From Antarctobacter albus (lineage in GTDB: Bacteria; Pseudomonadota; Alphaproteobacteria; Rhodobacterales; Rhodobacteraceae): a stretch of DNA of 64,000 nt. Location: NCBI RefSeq assembly GCF_900101505.1, contig NZ_FMZI01000001.1, forward strand, positions 1 through 64,000. Direction: 5' to 3'. Position 1 is the first letter of the stretch; each line of letters begins with the position of its first letter. A model generated the notes under the pieces. That model was not told where the DNA came from. It saw nothing but the letters and a program-made list of their open reading frames with translations, and ran no database searches. Positions 19,517-27,816 of this stretch are shown piece after piece. A program made the position numbers and the translations under genes.

Positions 19517-19942
19517 TCAGGCCTCTGTCAGGACGCGCAGGTCTTCGTCGTCCAGCTCTACCCGCTCTCCCGACCGGATCAGCTCGGAGAAATCCTGGTT
19601 CGGGGTCATGACCGTCAGGGTATAGAGCTTGCCCGCGCCGGTGTTCTCGACGACGTGGACGGAACCGGGGTTCAACAGCAGCGCGTCGCCTTTCGCGATG
19701 GGCAGGCGGTCGCCATCGGACGAGGCATAGCCCTCGCCCTCGATGACGTAAAAGAACTCATGCGCCTTGGAATGGCTGTTCGGCGGGGTCGCGCCGCCCT
19801 TGGTGAAGATCTCGACGACGTAGATGTTGTCGGTGGGCGCATTGGCGGGGTCGAAGAGCATCACGAAATAATTGCTGTCCGAGGGTGCGATCTTCCAGGC
19901 TTCGGCCTTGGCGACCTGTTCATGTGAGAAGGATTTGATCAT
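19517..19942 (-). CDS. single-domain cupin protein
   Basis: The 141-aa protein has a double-stranded beta-helix cupin fold. The first metal motif is seen as NSHSKAHEFFYVIEGEG and the second as LLLNPGSVHVVENTG. Histidines near 59-63 and 98 and a Glu could bind a metal ion. It may be an isomerase, lyase or dioxygenase acting on a pathway intermediate; sequence alone does not say. It is the first gene of the minus-strand operon and is divergent from the LysR gene across a 60-base gap. Confidence 0.8.
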   Translation of the reverse strand: MIKSFSHEQVAKAEAWKIAPSDSNYFVMLFDPANAPTDNIYVVEIFTKGGATPPNSHSKAHEFFYVIEGEGYASSDGDRLPIAKGDALLLNPGSVHVVENTGAGKLYTLTVMTPNQDFSELIRSGERVELDDEDLRVLTEA

Positions 19943-20002
19943 CTGGGGAACCTCTTGTCAGTACGCAGTCTTGCGGGATGGTGATGAGGGGGCGGACGTG
20001 CC

Positions 20003-20944
20003 ATGAATGGCATCGAAAACCCGAGTTTCGATGACGGATTGGCAACGGAGAAACGGATGCACGCGAGGGTTCTGACCTATGTGGACGAGGTGGCGCGACA
20101 GGGGTCGATCCGGGCGGCGGCGGACAAGCTGAACGTCGCGGCCTCGGCGATCTCGCGGCAGATCAAGTCGCTGGAGGATGACCTGGGCACGCCGATCTTC
20201 AACCGGGCGCCCCGGTCGCTGACGCTGACGGCGGCAGGGGAAATCCTGCTGGTCCACATCCGTGAGACCCTGCGCGAGATGGACCGGAACCTGGCCCTGA
20301 TCGAGGACCTCAAGGGGCTGCGCCGGGGCGAGGTTTCGGTCGTGCTGATGAGCGGGCTTGCCTCGAACATCGTGCCGCGTGTGGTGATGCAGTTCCGCAA
20401 GGCCAACCCCAAGGTCGCGGTGCGTCTGCAGCTGATGACCGACCCGGACGAGATGATCGCCGCCGTGGCCGAGGGGCATTCGGACCTTGCCATCGGCTTC
20501 GACTTTCCACCGCGTCCCAACGTCCGGCAACTGGCGGTCGCGATGGTCAACCTGGGCGTCGTCGTGCCGCCGGACCATCCCTTTGCGGGCCGTTCCAGCG
20601 TCCGGCTGGACGAATGCGCCGACTACACGATGGTGGTCGCGGATACGAGCATGGTGATCCGCCCGCACCTGGAAAAGCTCTTTGCCCGTTCCGGTGGACG
20701 ACCCAGCGACCTGATCGAGACGAACTCGATCGAGATGATGCGCCACCTGACACGGCTGGGGGGCTGCATCACCTTCCTGACGCCCTTCGACATCGAGACG
20801 GAGGTGGCCGCAGGTCAGCTTGCCTTTGTTCCGGTCGAGGAATTCGCCCGCGAGACGCAGCGGCTCATCCTGCTGGGGCCGGACCGGAACCCGTCCGCGC
20901 TGGGCAGTGTCCTGGCAGAGCATTTCCGCGCCGCCCTGGGCTGA
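20003..20944 (+). CDS. LysR-type transcriptional regulator
   Basis: The 313-aa protein has the LTTR winged helix near residues 22-80 (YVDEVARQGSIRAAADKLNVA, SAISRQIKSLEDDLGTPIFNR) followed by a periplasmic-binding-like effector domain. It lies between the cupin-hydrolase-amidase operon, from which it diverges, and the importer operon, with which it converges. An internal ATG at 20057, preceded by GGAGA, could be the true start because the first 18 residues are not LTTR-like. A perfect TTGCC...GGCAA palindrome upstream of the creatininase gene is a possible target. Confidence 0.92.
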   Translation: MNGIENPSFDDGLATEKRMHARVLTYVDEVARQGSIRAAADKLNVAASAISRQIKSLEDDLGTPIFNRAPRSLTLTAAGEILLVHIRETLREMDRNLALIEDLKGLRRGEVSVVLMSGLASNIVPRVVMQFRKANPKVAVRLQLMTDPDEMIAAVAEGHSDLAIGFDFPPRPNVRQLAVAMVNLGVVVPPDHPFAGRSSVRLDECADYTMVVADTSMVIRPHLEKLFARSGGRPSDLIETNSIEMMRHLTRLGGCITFLTPFDIETEVAAGQLAFVPVEEFARETQRLILLGPDRNPSALGSVLAEHFRAALG

Positions 20945-20961
20945 GAGACGTTCCATCGGCG

Positions 20962-22650
20962 TCACCTCGAATAGAGCCGGTCGAGGCGCACGAACTTGCC
21001 CAGCAGCGCCAGCGCCACCGTGGTGACGACGATCAGCAGGGCAGAGATCGCATGCGCCGTTGGTTCCAGCGCAAAGGTTGCCTCGGAATAGATCCGGACC
21101 GGCAGTGTCGTCAGGCGGGCGGTGGTCAGGAAGCTGGTCACCGTGACCTCGCCAAAGCTCATCAGGAAGCCGACCAGCGCCGCCGCGAAGATCCCCGGCG
21201 CCATGCCGGGCAGCGTCACCAGCAGGAAACAACGCATCTTGTTCGCACCCAGGCTGGCGGCGGCCTCTTCCAGCGAGCGGTCGAGGGACATGGCAGAGGT
21301 GGTGAGCAGGGTGATGATGAAGGGCAGGATCACGACGACGTGGATCGAGACCAACCCGGCAAAGGGCGGGATGATCAGGTAGACCTGCAGCAGCTTCAGC
21401 ATGCCGACGGCGATGGCTACGCCGGGCAGCGACAGGGGCAGCATCCAGAAGGCCAGCAGAACGGGCCGCATCCGGAAGGGATAGCGCGCCAGGGCAAAGG
21501 CCGCCGGCATGGCCAGCGCGACCGCGATGGCCACGGCGACCAGGGCCAGCTTGACCGACACCACGAAGTTGGAGGTGTAGTCCCCCTCGATCAGGACGCG
21601 GCGATACCATTCCAGGGTAAAACCCTTGAACCCGGCCGCGGTGGCCAGCGGCACGTCGTTGAAGCTCTGGACCATGACCAGCACCAGCGGCAGTATCAGC
21701 AGCCCGATCGAGCAGAACAGCAGCAGGTAGCGCAGCGGCGCCCCGACGGTGTCGACCAGGGTCGCCACCCAGGCGGGGATCGTCCACGGCGAGGACGGCA
21801 CGCCCTGGCGCCAGCGCATGAAGCGGTTGAGCCAGAGGGTCGCCAGCGCGATGAAGCCCAGACCGACCGTCGTCATGACCAGCGACAGGGCCGAGGCCAT
21901 CGTTGCGTTGAGGTTGCTGATCGCCTCGTTCAGGACCAGCATCCCCATCGTCCAGACCTTGCCACCGCCCAGCAGCGTGGCAGAGACGTAAGAGGTGGTT
22001 GCCATCAGGAAGACCACGATCACACCCGACCGCAACCCGGGCAGCGACATCGGGAAATCGACGGTCAGAAAGCGCATCCCCGGCGAGGCGCCCAGGCTTT
22101 CGGCGGCCTCGTGGATGCGTGGAGAGGTGTTCTGCAAGTTGTCATAGAGCGCCAGCACCATGAAGGGCATGAAGACCTGCGCCAGCGCGATGATGACCGC
22201 CCCGTGGTTGAACAGCATGGTTTCCACCGGCGGAATGCCGAACCATCCCGTGAAGGTGTTGATCAATCCCTGCGGCGACAGCAGCAACATGATCCCCAGC
22301 GACCGGACAACCACGTTGGTCAGCAGGGGAATGAGGATCACCGCGAAGGACAGCGCACGCCATTTCGATGGCATGCGCGCCAGCCAGTAGGCCAGGGGGT
22401 ATCCGAGAAGAGCCGAAATGGCGGTCACGGCCAGGCCGAGCAGCACCGTTTCGGCAATCACCGAAAGATAGAATGGATCGGTCAGGATCTTGACGAATTG
22501 TACCAGGGACGGGCTCTGGATCACCGGGCCGAAAGGACTGGGGTATTCGTGCAGCGACAGCAGCACGACCACGATCATCGGCGCCGCGAAGGCCAGAAGC
22601 AGCCATGCGGTTACGGGAAAGGACAGAACCGGACCGATCCAACGTTTCAT
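20962..22650 (-). CDS. fused ABC transporter permease, two PotB/PotC-like domains in one chain
   Basis: The 562-aa protein contains two complete binding-protein-dependent permease domains. The first is about residues 1-280 with EAA loop EAAESLGASPGMRFLTVDFPMSLPG (cited from its conserved core). The second is about 300-562 with EAA loop EAAASLGANKMRCFLL. About twelve membrane segments are visible. Spermidine/putrescine-type importers normally encode two separate permeases, so this is a fusion. ATG 22650 overlaps the binding-protein stop (ATGA); the frame is open further upstream but inside that gene. It is the last gene of the operon. Confidence 0.9.
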   Translation of the reverse strand: MKRWIGPVLSFPVTAWLLLAFAAPMIVVVLLSLHEYPSPFGPVIQSPSLVQFVKILTDPFYLSVIAETVLLGLAVTAISALLGYPLAYWLARMPSKWRALSFAVILIPLLTNVVVRSLGIMLLLSPQGLINTFTGWFGIPPVETMLFNHGAVIIALAQVFMPFMVLALYDNLQNTSPRIHEAAESLGASPGMRFLTVDFPMSLPGLRSGVIVVFLMATTSYVSATLLGGGKVWTMGMLVLNEAISNLNATMASALSLVMTTVGLGFIALATLWLNRFMRWRQGVPSSPWTIPAWVATLVDTVGAPLRYLLLFCSIGLLILPLVLVMVQSFNDVPLATAAGFKGFTLEWYRRVLIEGDYTSNFVVSVKLALVAVAIAVALAMPAAFALARYPFRMRPVLLAFWMLPLSLPGVAIAVGMLKLLQVYLIIPPFAGLVSIHVVVILPFIITLLTTSAMSLDRSLEEAAASLGANKMRCFLLVTLPGMAPGIFAAALVGFLMSFGEVTVTSFLTTARLTTLPVRIYSEATFALEPTAHAISALLIVVTTVALALLGKFVRLDRLYSR

Positions 22651-23687
22651 CCAGCGATCTCCCGGTCGTATTTCGCCTGCCACTCGGAGCGGTGGGCGTT
22701 GATGTAATCCCAGTCGAAATCGACAAGGCTGTCGACATTGCCGGCGGTGATGACCTTGCCCTGCAGCTCGGGCGGGATCTCGACGTTGTTGACCGTGGGC
22801 GAGTAGTAGATCTCGTTCGCGTAGGCGAGCATGGTCTCGGGGCTGAGGTGGAGGTTCACCCATTCCTCGGCCAGCTTCTGGTTGCGCGTGCCCTCGGTGA
22901 TGCAGGCCACGTTCATCGTCACGGCCTGGCCCTCGATCGGCTCTGCGATGGCGCAGTTCGGGTTGCGGCTTTCGGCGTACATGCGGGTGAAGGAGGCGAA
23001 CTCGACCGACAGGTCGGCGACGTTCTGGTCCAGCATGTCGAACAGTTGTGCCTGGCTGCCCTGGATGCCGGCAAAGGGTTTCAGCTCCTTGACCTTCTCG
23101 ACCACCTTGTCGAACTCGTCGATGCCGTAGCCCCAGGCCTTGGCGGTCATCATCAGGGCCGAGATGCCCTCGGCGCCCAGGCCGTTCGGCCAGGCGATCC
23201 GGCCTTTCCATTCCGGGTTCCACATGTCCTTCCACGAGGTGATCGGCGCCGAGGCGGCGGTCTTGTCGTAGACGATGGTGCAGGGGTTGAAGGCCACGCC
23301 GTAACCGCCGTTGCGGGCCAGCGGGTAGAGGTATTCGTAGTTCGGCACCGCGGGGCTTGCGGGCTGGGTGACGCCATCGGCAACGGCCTGGCGGCTTTCG
23401 TAGATGTTCAGGTACAGCACGTCAAAGCTGGGCCGGCCACGTTCCGCATAGGCGCGCGCGCGGCGTTCGCCGGTGCCGCCAAGGACGTAGGACACCTTGC
23501 AGCCGTATTTCTCGACCAGCTTGGGTTCGATGTGCTTCTTGACGATCTTTTCCTGCGCGCCGCCCCAGATGCCGACGACCAGTTCGTCGCCGGGTTTGGG
23601 CTGGGCGTAGGCCGGGCGGATGATCGACGCCGGGGCGGCGAGGCCCGCGGCCATCAGGCCGGTAAACTGTCTGCGGTTCATAGCCAT
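22647..23687 (-). CDS. extracellular solute-binding protein, PotD/PotF-like
   Basis: The 346-aa protein has a twin-arginine signal peptide (MNRRQFTGLMAAGLAAPASI, cleavage near AYAQ). The mature protein is a type 2 binding protein of the spermidine/putrescine family, with GIWGGAQEKIVKKHIEPKL and SWKDMWNPEWKGRIAWPNG. ATG 23687 has AGGAG eight bases upstream and is better than the GTG three codons earlier. Ligand is unknown; many relatives bind polyamines, quaternary amines or small organic acids. It lies between the ATPase (34-base gap) and the fused permease. Confidence 0.9.
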   Translation of the reverse strand: MAMNRRQFTGLMAAGLAAPASIIRPAYAQPKPGDELVVGIWGGAQEKIVKKHIEPKLVEKYGCKVSYVLGGTGERRARAYAERGRPSFDVLYLNIYESRQAVADGVTQPASPAVPNYEYLYPLARNGGYGVAFNPCTIVYDKTAASAPITSWKDMWNPEWKGRIAWPNGLGAEGISALMMTAKAWGYGIDEFDKVVEKVKELKPFAGIQGSQAQLFDMLDQNVADLSVEFASFTRMYAESRNPNCAIAEPIEGQAVTMNVACITEGTRNQKLAEEWVNLHLSPETMLAYANEIYYSPTVNNVEIPPELQGKVITAGNVDSLVDFDWDYINAHRSEWQAKYDREIAG

Positions 23688-23721
23688 GTTAGTCACTCCT
23701 GTTGGTTGGTGGTTGGGTCGT

Positions 23722-24750
23722 TCAGATGAAGGTCACGGCGCCGGGCAGGGCCTCGACAGAGGCGGTCGCGCCCGCGGGCGGGGCGGTCAGGTCCGAGGGA
23801 ATGGTCAGCCGGACCGGTCCGCTGGCCGAGGCAAGGTCGATCTCGAAGGTCTCGCCCAGGTAGTTGACCGAGGTGACGGTGCCCGACAGGGACAGCGGCC
23901 CGGTCGGGGCGTCGCCAAGGCGCAGGCGCGAGGCGCGGAGCACCATCTTGGTCGCGCCGTCCGGCGCGCCTTCGCAGCGCACGCCCTTGGTCTGGAACAC
24001 GCCGTTGTCGACGCTGCCGTTCAGCACCGTGCGCGCGCCCAGGAACTTGGCCGTGAAGGCCGACGTCGGCGCATCGCACAGCTGTTCCGGGGTGCCCAGT
24101 TCCGAGATCAGCCCGCCGTCCATGACGGCGATGCGATCGGACATCGACAGCGCCTCTTGCTGGTCGTGGGTGACGAAGATGGTGGTGATGCCGAGGCGCT
24201 GTTGCAGGGCGCGGATCTCGTCGCGCATTTCCGAACGCAGGTTGGCGTCGAGGTTTGACAGCGGTTCGTCCAGCAGCAGGACCTCGGGTTCGATCACCAG
24301 CGCGCGGGCCAGGGCGACGCGCTGTTGCTGGCCGCCGGAGAGATTGCCGGGCAGGCGGTCGGCAAAGGCCCCGAGGCCCACGGTGTCCAACGCCGCACGG
24401 GCGCGTTCCTGTCGCTGGGCCTTGGGGATGTTGCGCATCCGCAGGCCGAAGCCCACGTTTTCCAGTGCCGAGAGGTGCGGGAACAGAGCATAGGCCTGGA
24501 AGACCACGCCGATGTTGCGCTTGTGCGGGGGCAGGCGCGTGATGTCCTGCCCGTTCACCATGATGTGCCCGGAGGAGGGCTGGATGAAACCGGCGATCAT
24601 GCGCAGCGTCGTGGTCTTGCCGCAGCCCGAGGGGCCAAGCAGGGACAAAAGCTCGCCGCGTGCGATTTCCAGCGTCAGCTGGTCGACCGCGACAGTGTCT
24701 CCGTACATGGCGGTAATCGCGTCAAGAATGAGATAGTTGCGGTCACGCAT
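23722..24750 (-). CDS. ABC transporter ATP-binding protein, PotA-like
   Basis: The 342-aa protein has Walker A GPSGCGKTT, signature LSGGQQQRVALARAL, Walker B LLLDEPLSNLDANLR and switch His in FVTHDQQEALSM. A C-terminal TOBE domain (about 260-342) follows. ATG 24750 overlaps the CocE/NonD stop by eight bases. It is part of a five-gene operon with creatininase, CocE/NonD hydrolase, binding protein and fused permease, so uptake and hydrolysis are co-expressed. Confidence 0.93.
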   Translation of the reverse strand: MRDRNYLILDAITAMYGDTVAVDQLTLEIARGELLSLLGPSGCGKTTTLRMIAGFIQPSSGHIMVNGQDITRLPPHKRNIGVVFQAYALFPHLSALENVGFGLRMRNIPKAQRQERARAALDTVGLGAFADRLPGNLSGGQQQRVALARALVIEPEVLLLDEPLSNLDANLRSEMRDEIRALQQRLGITTIFVTHDQQEALSMSDRIAVMDGGLISELGTPEQLCDAPTSAFTAKFLGARTVLNGSVDNGVFQTKGVRCEGAPDGATKMVLRASRLRLGDAPTGPLSLSGTVTSVNYLGETFEIDLASASGPVRLTIPSDLTAPPAGATASVEALPGAVTFI

Positions 24751-26335
24751 GGGGTGTTTCCTGATCTGCGGTAAAGACGAGTAGCCGGCTGGCGTCGTGG
24801 TGGATGGCGATGGTCGTGGCACGCACGCCTGGATCGGCCAGCGTGGTGGCCGGATAGGGCTGGAAGTCGGGCAGGGGGGCGGCCTGCAGGGACAGGCGCA
24901 GGGACTGTCCGGGGTGCAGGCTGTGAAAGAGGCCTTCGAACACCAGGCGCAGCGTCCCGCCTTTCAGGCGCACGACGGTCGTGGCCAGTGCCGTGGCGGT
25001 GCCTTGCCGGTCGACGACCGCCAGCGTGGCCGCCAGCCCGGGATGGGGGCCATCGACGTCCAGAGCGATCTCGGCCTCGACCCGGTCGCGCAACTGCACG
25101 CATGCGGTCATGGGGGCGGTAGTATAGCAGGCCACGTCGGACCGGTCGTGCAGAGGGCCAAGATCGACCGGACCGGTGAAGGCGCCCCCACAGAGCGGCG
25201 CCTGCCGGGTGGGGTCGAGGACCAGCATGTCTGTCCCCGGCGTCGCGGGGGCTGTCGTCAGGCGGCCATCCGTCACCATCTGCGCGGCAAGGCCGTCTGA
25301 CGCAAGGTGATAGACCTTTGCGCCGGACCCTTCGAGCGTGTCGGTGTTATGCCAGCTGTCCTTGCCCGCATCATAGGCGGTGATGGCGGCGGGCCGTGGG
25401 CCGTGGTCCTTGAGGTAGTGATCGAAAAAGGCGAGCTGCGCCCGGTCGACAGAGAATTCCGCCCCAGGGGCCAGCCGCGCCGCGCCGGCGGAGCGGTTCC
25501 AGCCGATGTGTCCCCAGGGACCAAGGACAAGATGCGTGGTGTCAGGTGAGACCGCGCGAAAGGCCCTGTCGGCGGCCAGCGTGCCCCGAAGGAAGAAATC
25601 GGCGGTCCCGGCGGTCTGGATCAGGGGCACGGCGGGGGGCGGGGCCAGGTCGGCAGCGGGGTCTGCCCCCGGCTGGCCCTTGGCCCAGCGGGAAAGATGC
25701 GACAGGTCCGGGCGTGACATGAGAAAGTCGAAATGCGCCTGCCAACCCCGCTCCGGCGCCAAGGCCGCCAGCGCGACTGGATCACCCATCCGGCGGGCCT
25801 TCAACCGGGCCATCTGCGCCGCCCAGGAGGCCGACATGCGGCAGCGGAACAATCCGCCCTCGGAGAGCCAGTCGGTCAAGGGCGACCACGATGCCATCGA
25901 GACGGCCATTGCGTCGGGCCGCGCGCCGTCGGCCAGCATCTGGAACTGCGTGGTGCCCTGGTAGGAGAATCCGTATGTACCGACCTTGCCGTTCGACCCC
26001 GGCAGGTCGCGCGCCCAGTCGAGGGTCTCGGCGCCGTCCGCCGCCTCGTTGACCAGGGCATCGAAATCGCCCTCGGAGTCGCCGGTGCCGCGCACGTCCT
26101 GGACGGCGACGATATAGCCGCGCGCCGCGTACCATGCGGGATGGGCCAGTGTGACGGTCGAGGCGATGGCGCGGCCATAGGGCTGGCGCATCAGCAGGAC
26201 CGGCAGGGTGTCCTGCGTGTCCGGTCGCCACGTGTCGGCGACCAGCCGGGTTCCGTCCTTCAGGCGCAGCTCCTGCCGGACAGGGGCCTGCACCGGCAGG
26301 AGGGACCGTCGAGGGCTGTCCACCATGTCACGCAT
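24743..26335 (-). CDS. CocE/NonD family (S15) hydrolase
   Basis: The 530-aa protein is an alpha/beta hydrolase of the X-Pro dipeptidyl-peptidase S15 family. The nucleophile elbow is GTYGFSYQG with Ser124. VQDVRGTGDSEGDF is the conserved oxyanion-side segment, and LGPWGHIGWNR carries the catalytic His. A C-terminal galactose-binding-like jelly roll (about 340-530) follows. Relatives are cocaine esterase, glutaryl-7-ACA acylase and X-Pro peptidases, so an ester or amide bond is the likely target. There is no signal peptide. The ATG overlaps the creatininase stop by eight bases; a second Met three codons in is possible. Confidence 0.9.
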   Translation of the reverse strand: MRDMVDSPRRSLLPVQAPVRQELRLKDGTRLVADTWRPDTQDTLPVLLMRQPYGRAIASTVTLAHPAWYAARGYIVAVQDVRGTGDSEGDFDALVNEAADGAETLDWARDLPGSNGKVGTYGFSYQGTTQFQMLADGARPDAMAVSMASWSPLTDWLSEGGLFRCRMSASWAAQMARLKARRMGDPVALAALAPERGWQAHFDFLMSRPDLSHLSRWAKGQPGADPAADLAPPPAVPLIQTAGTADFFLRGTLAADRAFRAVSPDTTHLVLGPWGHIGWNRSAGAARLAPGAEFSVDRAQLAFFDHYLKDHGPRPAAITAYDAGKDSWHNTDTLEGSGAKVYHLASDGLAAQMVTDGRLTTAPATPGTDMLVLDPTRQAPLCGGAFTGPVDLGPLHDRSDVACYTTAPMTACVQLRDRVEAEIALDVDGPHPGLAATLAVVDRQGTATALATTVVRLKGGTLRLVFEGLFHSLHPGQSLRLSLQAAPLPDFQPYPATTLADPGVRATTIAIHHDASRLLVFTADQETPHA

Positions 26336-27146
26336 CGTTGAACATGGTTTTCTGCGTCACGCGTTCGATTGGGAAATCCCGGACCTCCTTCAACAGCGCG
26401 ACGAACCGGTCGGCGGCACGGTCCAGCGCGATCCGGCCGCGTTTCGCATCGGCGGCGGCTGCATTGCCGCATGCACCGGAAGGATGCAGGTCCTGCGTCT
26501 GCCAGCCGAAACCGATGCGGCCTTCGGGGGTCAGAATACCGCCCGCCTTTTCCATCTCGACGGAGTGCGGTTCGAAATCCTCGGCCAGGTCCATGTCCAC
26601 CAGCTCGGGGTGAAGTTCCAGCAGCAGCGAGGTTTCGAATTCGCCGCCGTGAATGCCGTGCTTCATCTCTTGTCCGTCGAAGAGGTCCGAGACATCGAGG
26701 TCCGCCGAGGCATTGGCGCTGACCGCGAACATGCCCAGCTTGACCCGCAACTCGCGGCAGACGATTTCCATCACCTGGGGTTGGCCGCCGTGCCAGTTAG
26801 CAAAGACCAGCTTGCGGCAGCCGGTGCGCGCGACGCTTTCGCCGATCTCGAACCAGACCCGGGCGAGGGTCTCGTAGCTGTGCGTCAGGGTGCCGGGGAA
26901 TTCCAGGTGTTCGACCGATTTGCCCACCGCCTGCATCGGCAGGATCAGGGCGTGCAGGTCGTCCGGGATGCGCTGGGCGACGCGCTCCATGATGCCGGCA
27001 TTGATGGCGCTGTCGACGCGGACGGGCAGGTGGGGGCCGTGCTGTTCCACCGCGGCCGTGGGCAAAACGGCGACGACCTTGCTCATGTCCAGTTCGGAAA
27101 AATCCTTGGTGGAGAGGTCCCACCACCAGTTCGATTTGAGCTTCAT
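26328..27146 (-). CDS. creatininase-family metal-dependent amidohydrolase
   Basis: The 272-aa protein has the creatininase metal-site motifs. AAVEQHGPHLPVRVD gives Glu34, His36 and Asp45. VFANWHGGQPQVMEIV and GIHGGEFETSLLLELHP (His and Glu ligands) follow. Creatininase opens the cyclic amide of creatinine; relatives act on other lactams or formamides. It is the first gene of the importer operon and may catalyse ring opening of the imported compound. GGAGA is about nine bases before ATG 27146; codons back to 27251 are in the leader. Confidence 0.88.
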   Translation of the reverse strand: MKLKSNWWWDLSTKDFSELDMSKVVAVLPTAAVEQHGPHLPVRVDSAINAGIMERVAQRIPDDLHALILPMQAVGKSVEHLEFPGTLTHSYETLARVWFEIGESVARTGCRKLVFANWHGGQPQVMEIVCRELRVKLGMFAVSANASADLDVSDLFDGQEMKHGIHGGEFETSLLLELHPELVDMDLAEDFEPHSVEMEKAGGILTPEGRIGFGWQTQDLHPSGACGNAAAADAKRGRIALDRAADRFVALLKEVRDFPIERVTQKTMFNDA

Positions 27147-27160
27147 CTGCGCCGTCTCCG

Positions 27161-27185
27161 TCAGGTGTTCGAGTGATTCACCTGA
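27161..27185. promoter_or_regulatory. inverted repeat in the creatininase-operon leader
   Basis: TCAGGTG (27161-27167) and CACCTGA (27179-27185) are perfect inverted 7-mers, 11 bases apart, 15-39 bases before the creatininase start codon. It could be an operator or a leader RNA hairpin that affects translation. Confidence 0.4.
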
Positions 27186-27234
27186 CTGTTGTCGCGGTTT
27201 TTGATGCAGTAAAAGCGGCGAAATTAGAGGTTTG

Positions 27235-27253
27235 CGTTGCCAAAATGGCAACG
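27235..27253. promoter_or_regulatory. LysR-type palindrome upstream of the creatininase operon
   Basis: The 19-base sequence CGTTGCCAAAATGGCAACG has perfect 8-bp arms around a 3-base centre. It contains TTGCC-N5-GGCAA, with the T-N11-A spacing of LysR-regulator boxes. It lies about 90 bases before the start codon, a normal activator position. The LysR encoded at 20003 is the likely binder (inference). Confidence 0.55.
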
Positions 27254-27816
27254 GTTGGCGGAGGTGGCCCCATGGATGTCGAGGTTAAACGGCGTCCGGG
27301 TGACAGTGCCTCGGCAGCCTAGCCGGCCTTGGCCGGGGATGCATCCCGGCTGTCCTGATCGCAATATTCGCATGTTTTGCAAGGGACTGCGGACCTCGGA
27401 CAGGGGGCGGACCGTCCGTGTCAGGCTGGCCCCTCTCCGGTCGAGGCGCAGGCGTGGATTGCGCCGTTCAGCAACCGGGTGCTGCGGGTTCAGTCCGGTT
27501 ATCGCGCAGGAGGGGCGCCGCAGGGGGAATGCTGCGGTGCCGAATAGATGGGCGCAAACAGCGGAATTGCATAAAATCAAGGCGCGACCGGGGCGTGTCC
27601 CGATGACCGCGGCGGGATGACAAGCGCAGTTTGCAGATAGGGCGCGCGGAGGCGAAACGCGCTCATCGGACTGTGCCGCAGAGTTGGGCGAACCTTGCCA
27701 CTTTTCGGAAAACCAAAGTCCCCGGCCCGAACCTTTTTGACTCTCCCGTAGGCTGTGCCAAAGTGTCGGCAGTGAACGATCGTCAAAAAAACTGTTCGAC
27801 AACAAGGGAGAAACTC
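27254..27816. other. long intergenic region between divergent operons, no gene seen
   Basis: About 560 bases separate the creatininase-operon control region from the amino-acid transporter operon. Open frames here show no recognisable family. A perfect 12-bp palindrome GGGATGCATCCC lies at 27336-27347. The last 100 bases presumably carry the promoter of the downstream operon, but I could not fix a -35/-10 pair. Confidence 0.4.

Noticed and set aside
19958-21787. A 609-codon minus-strand open frame
   Set aside because: It runs through the LysR gene in antisense and through the permease gene in the wrong frame.
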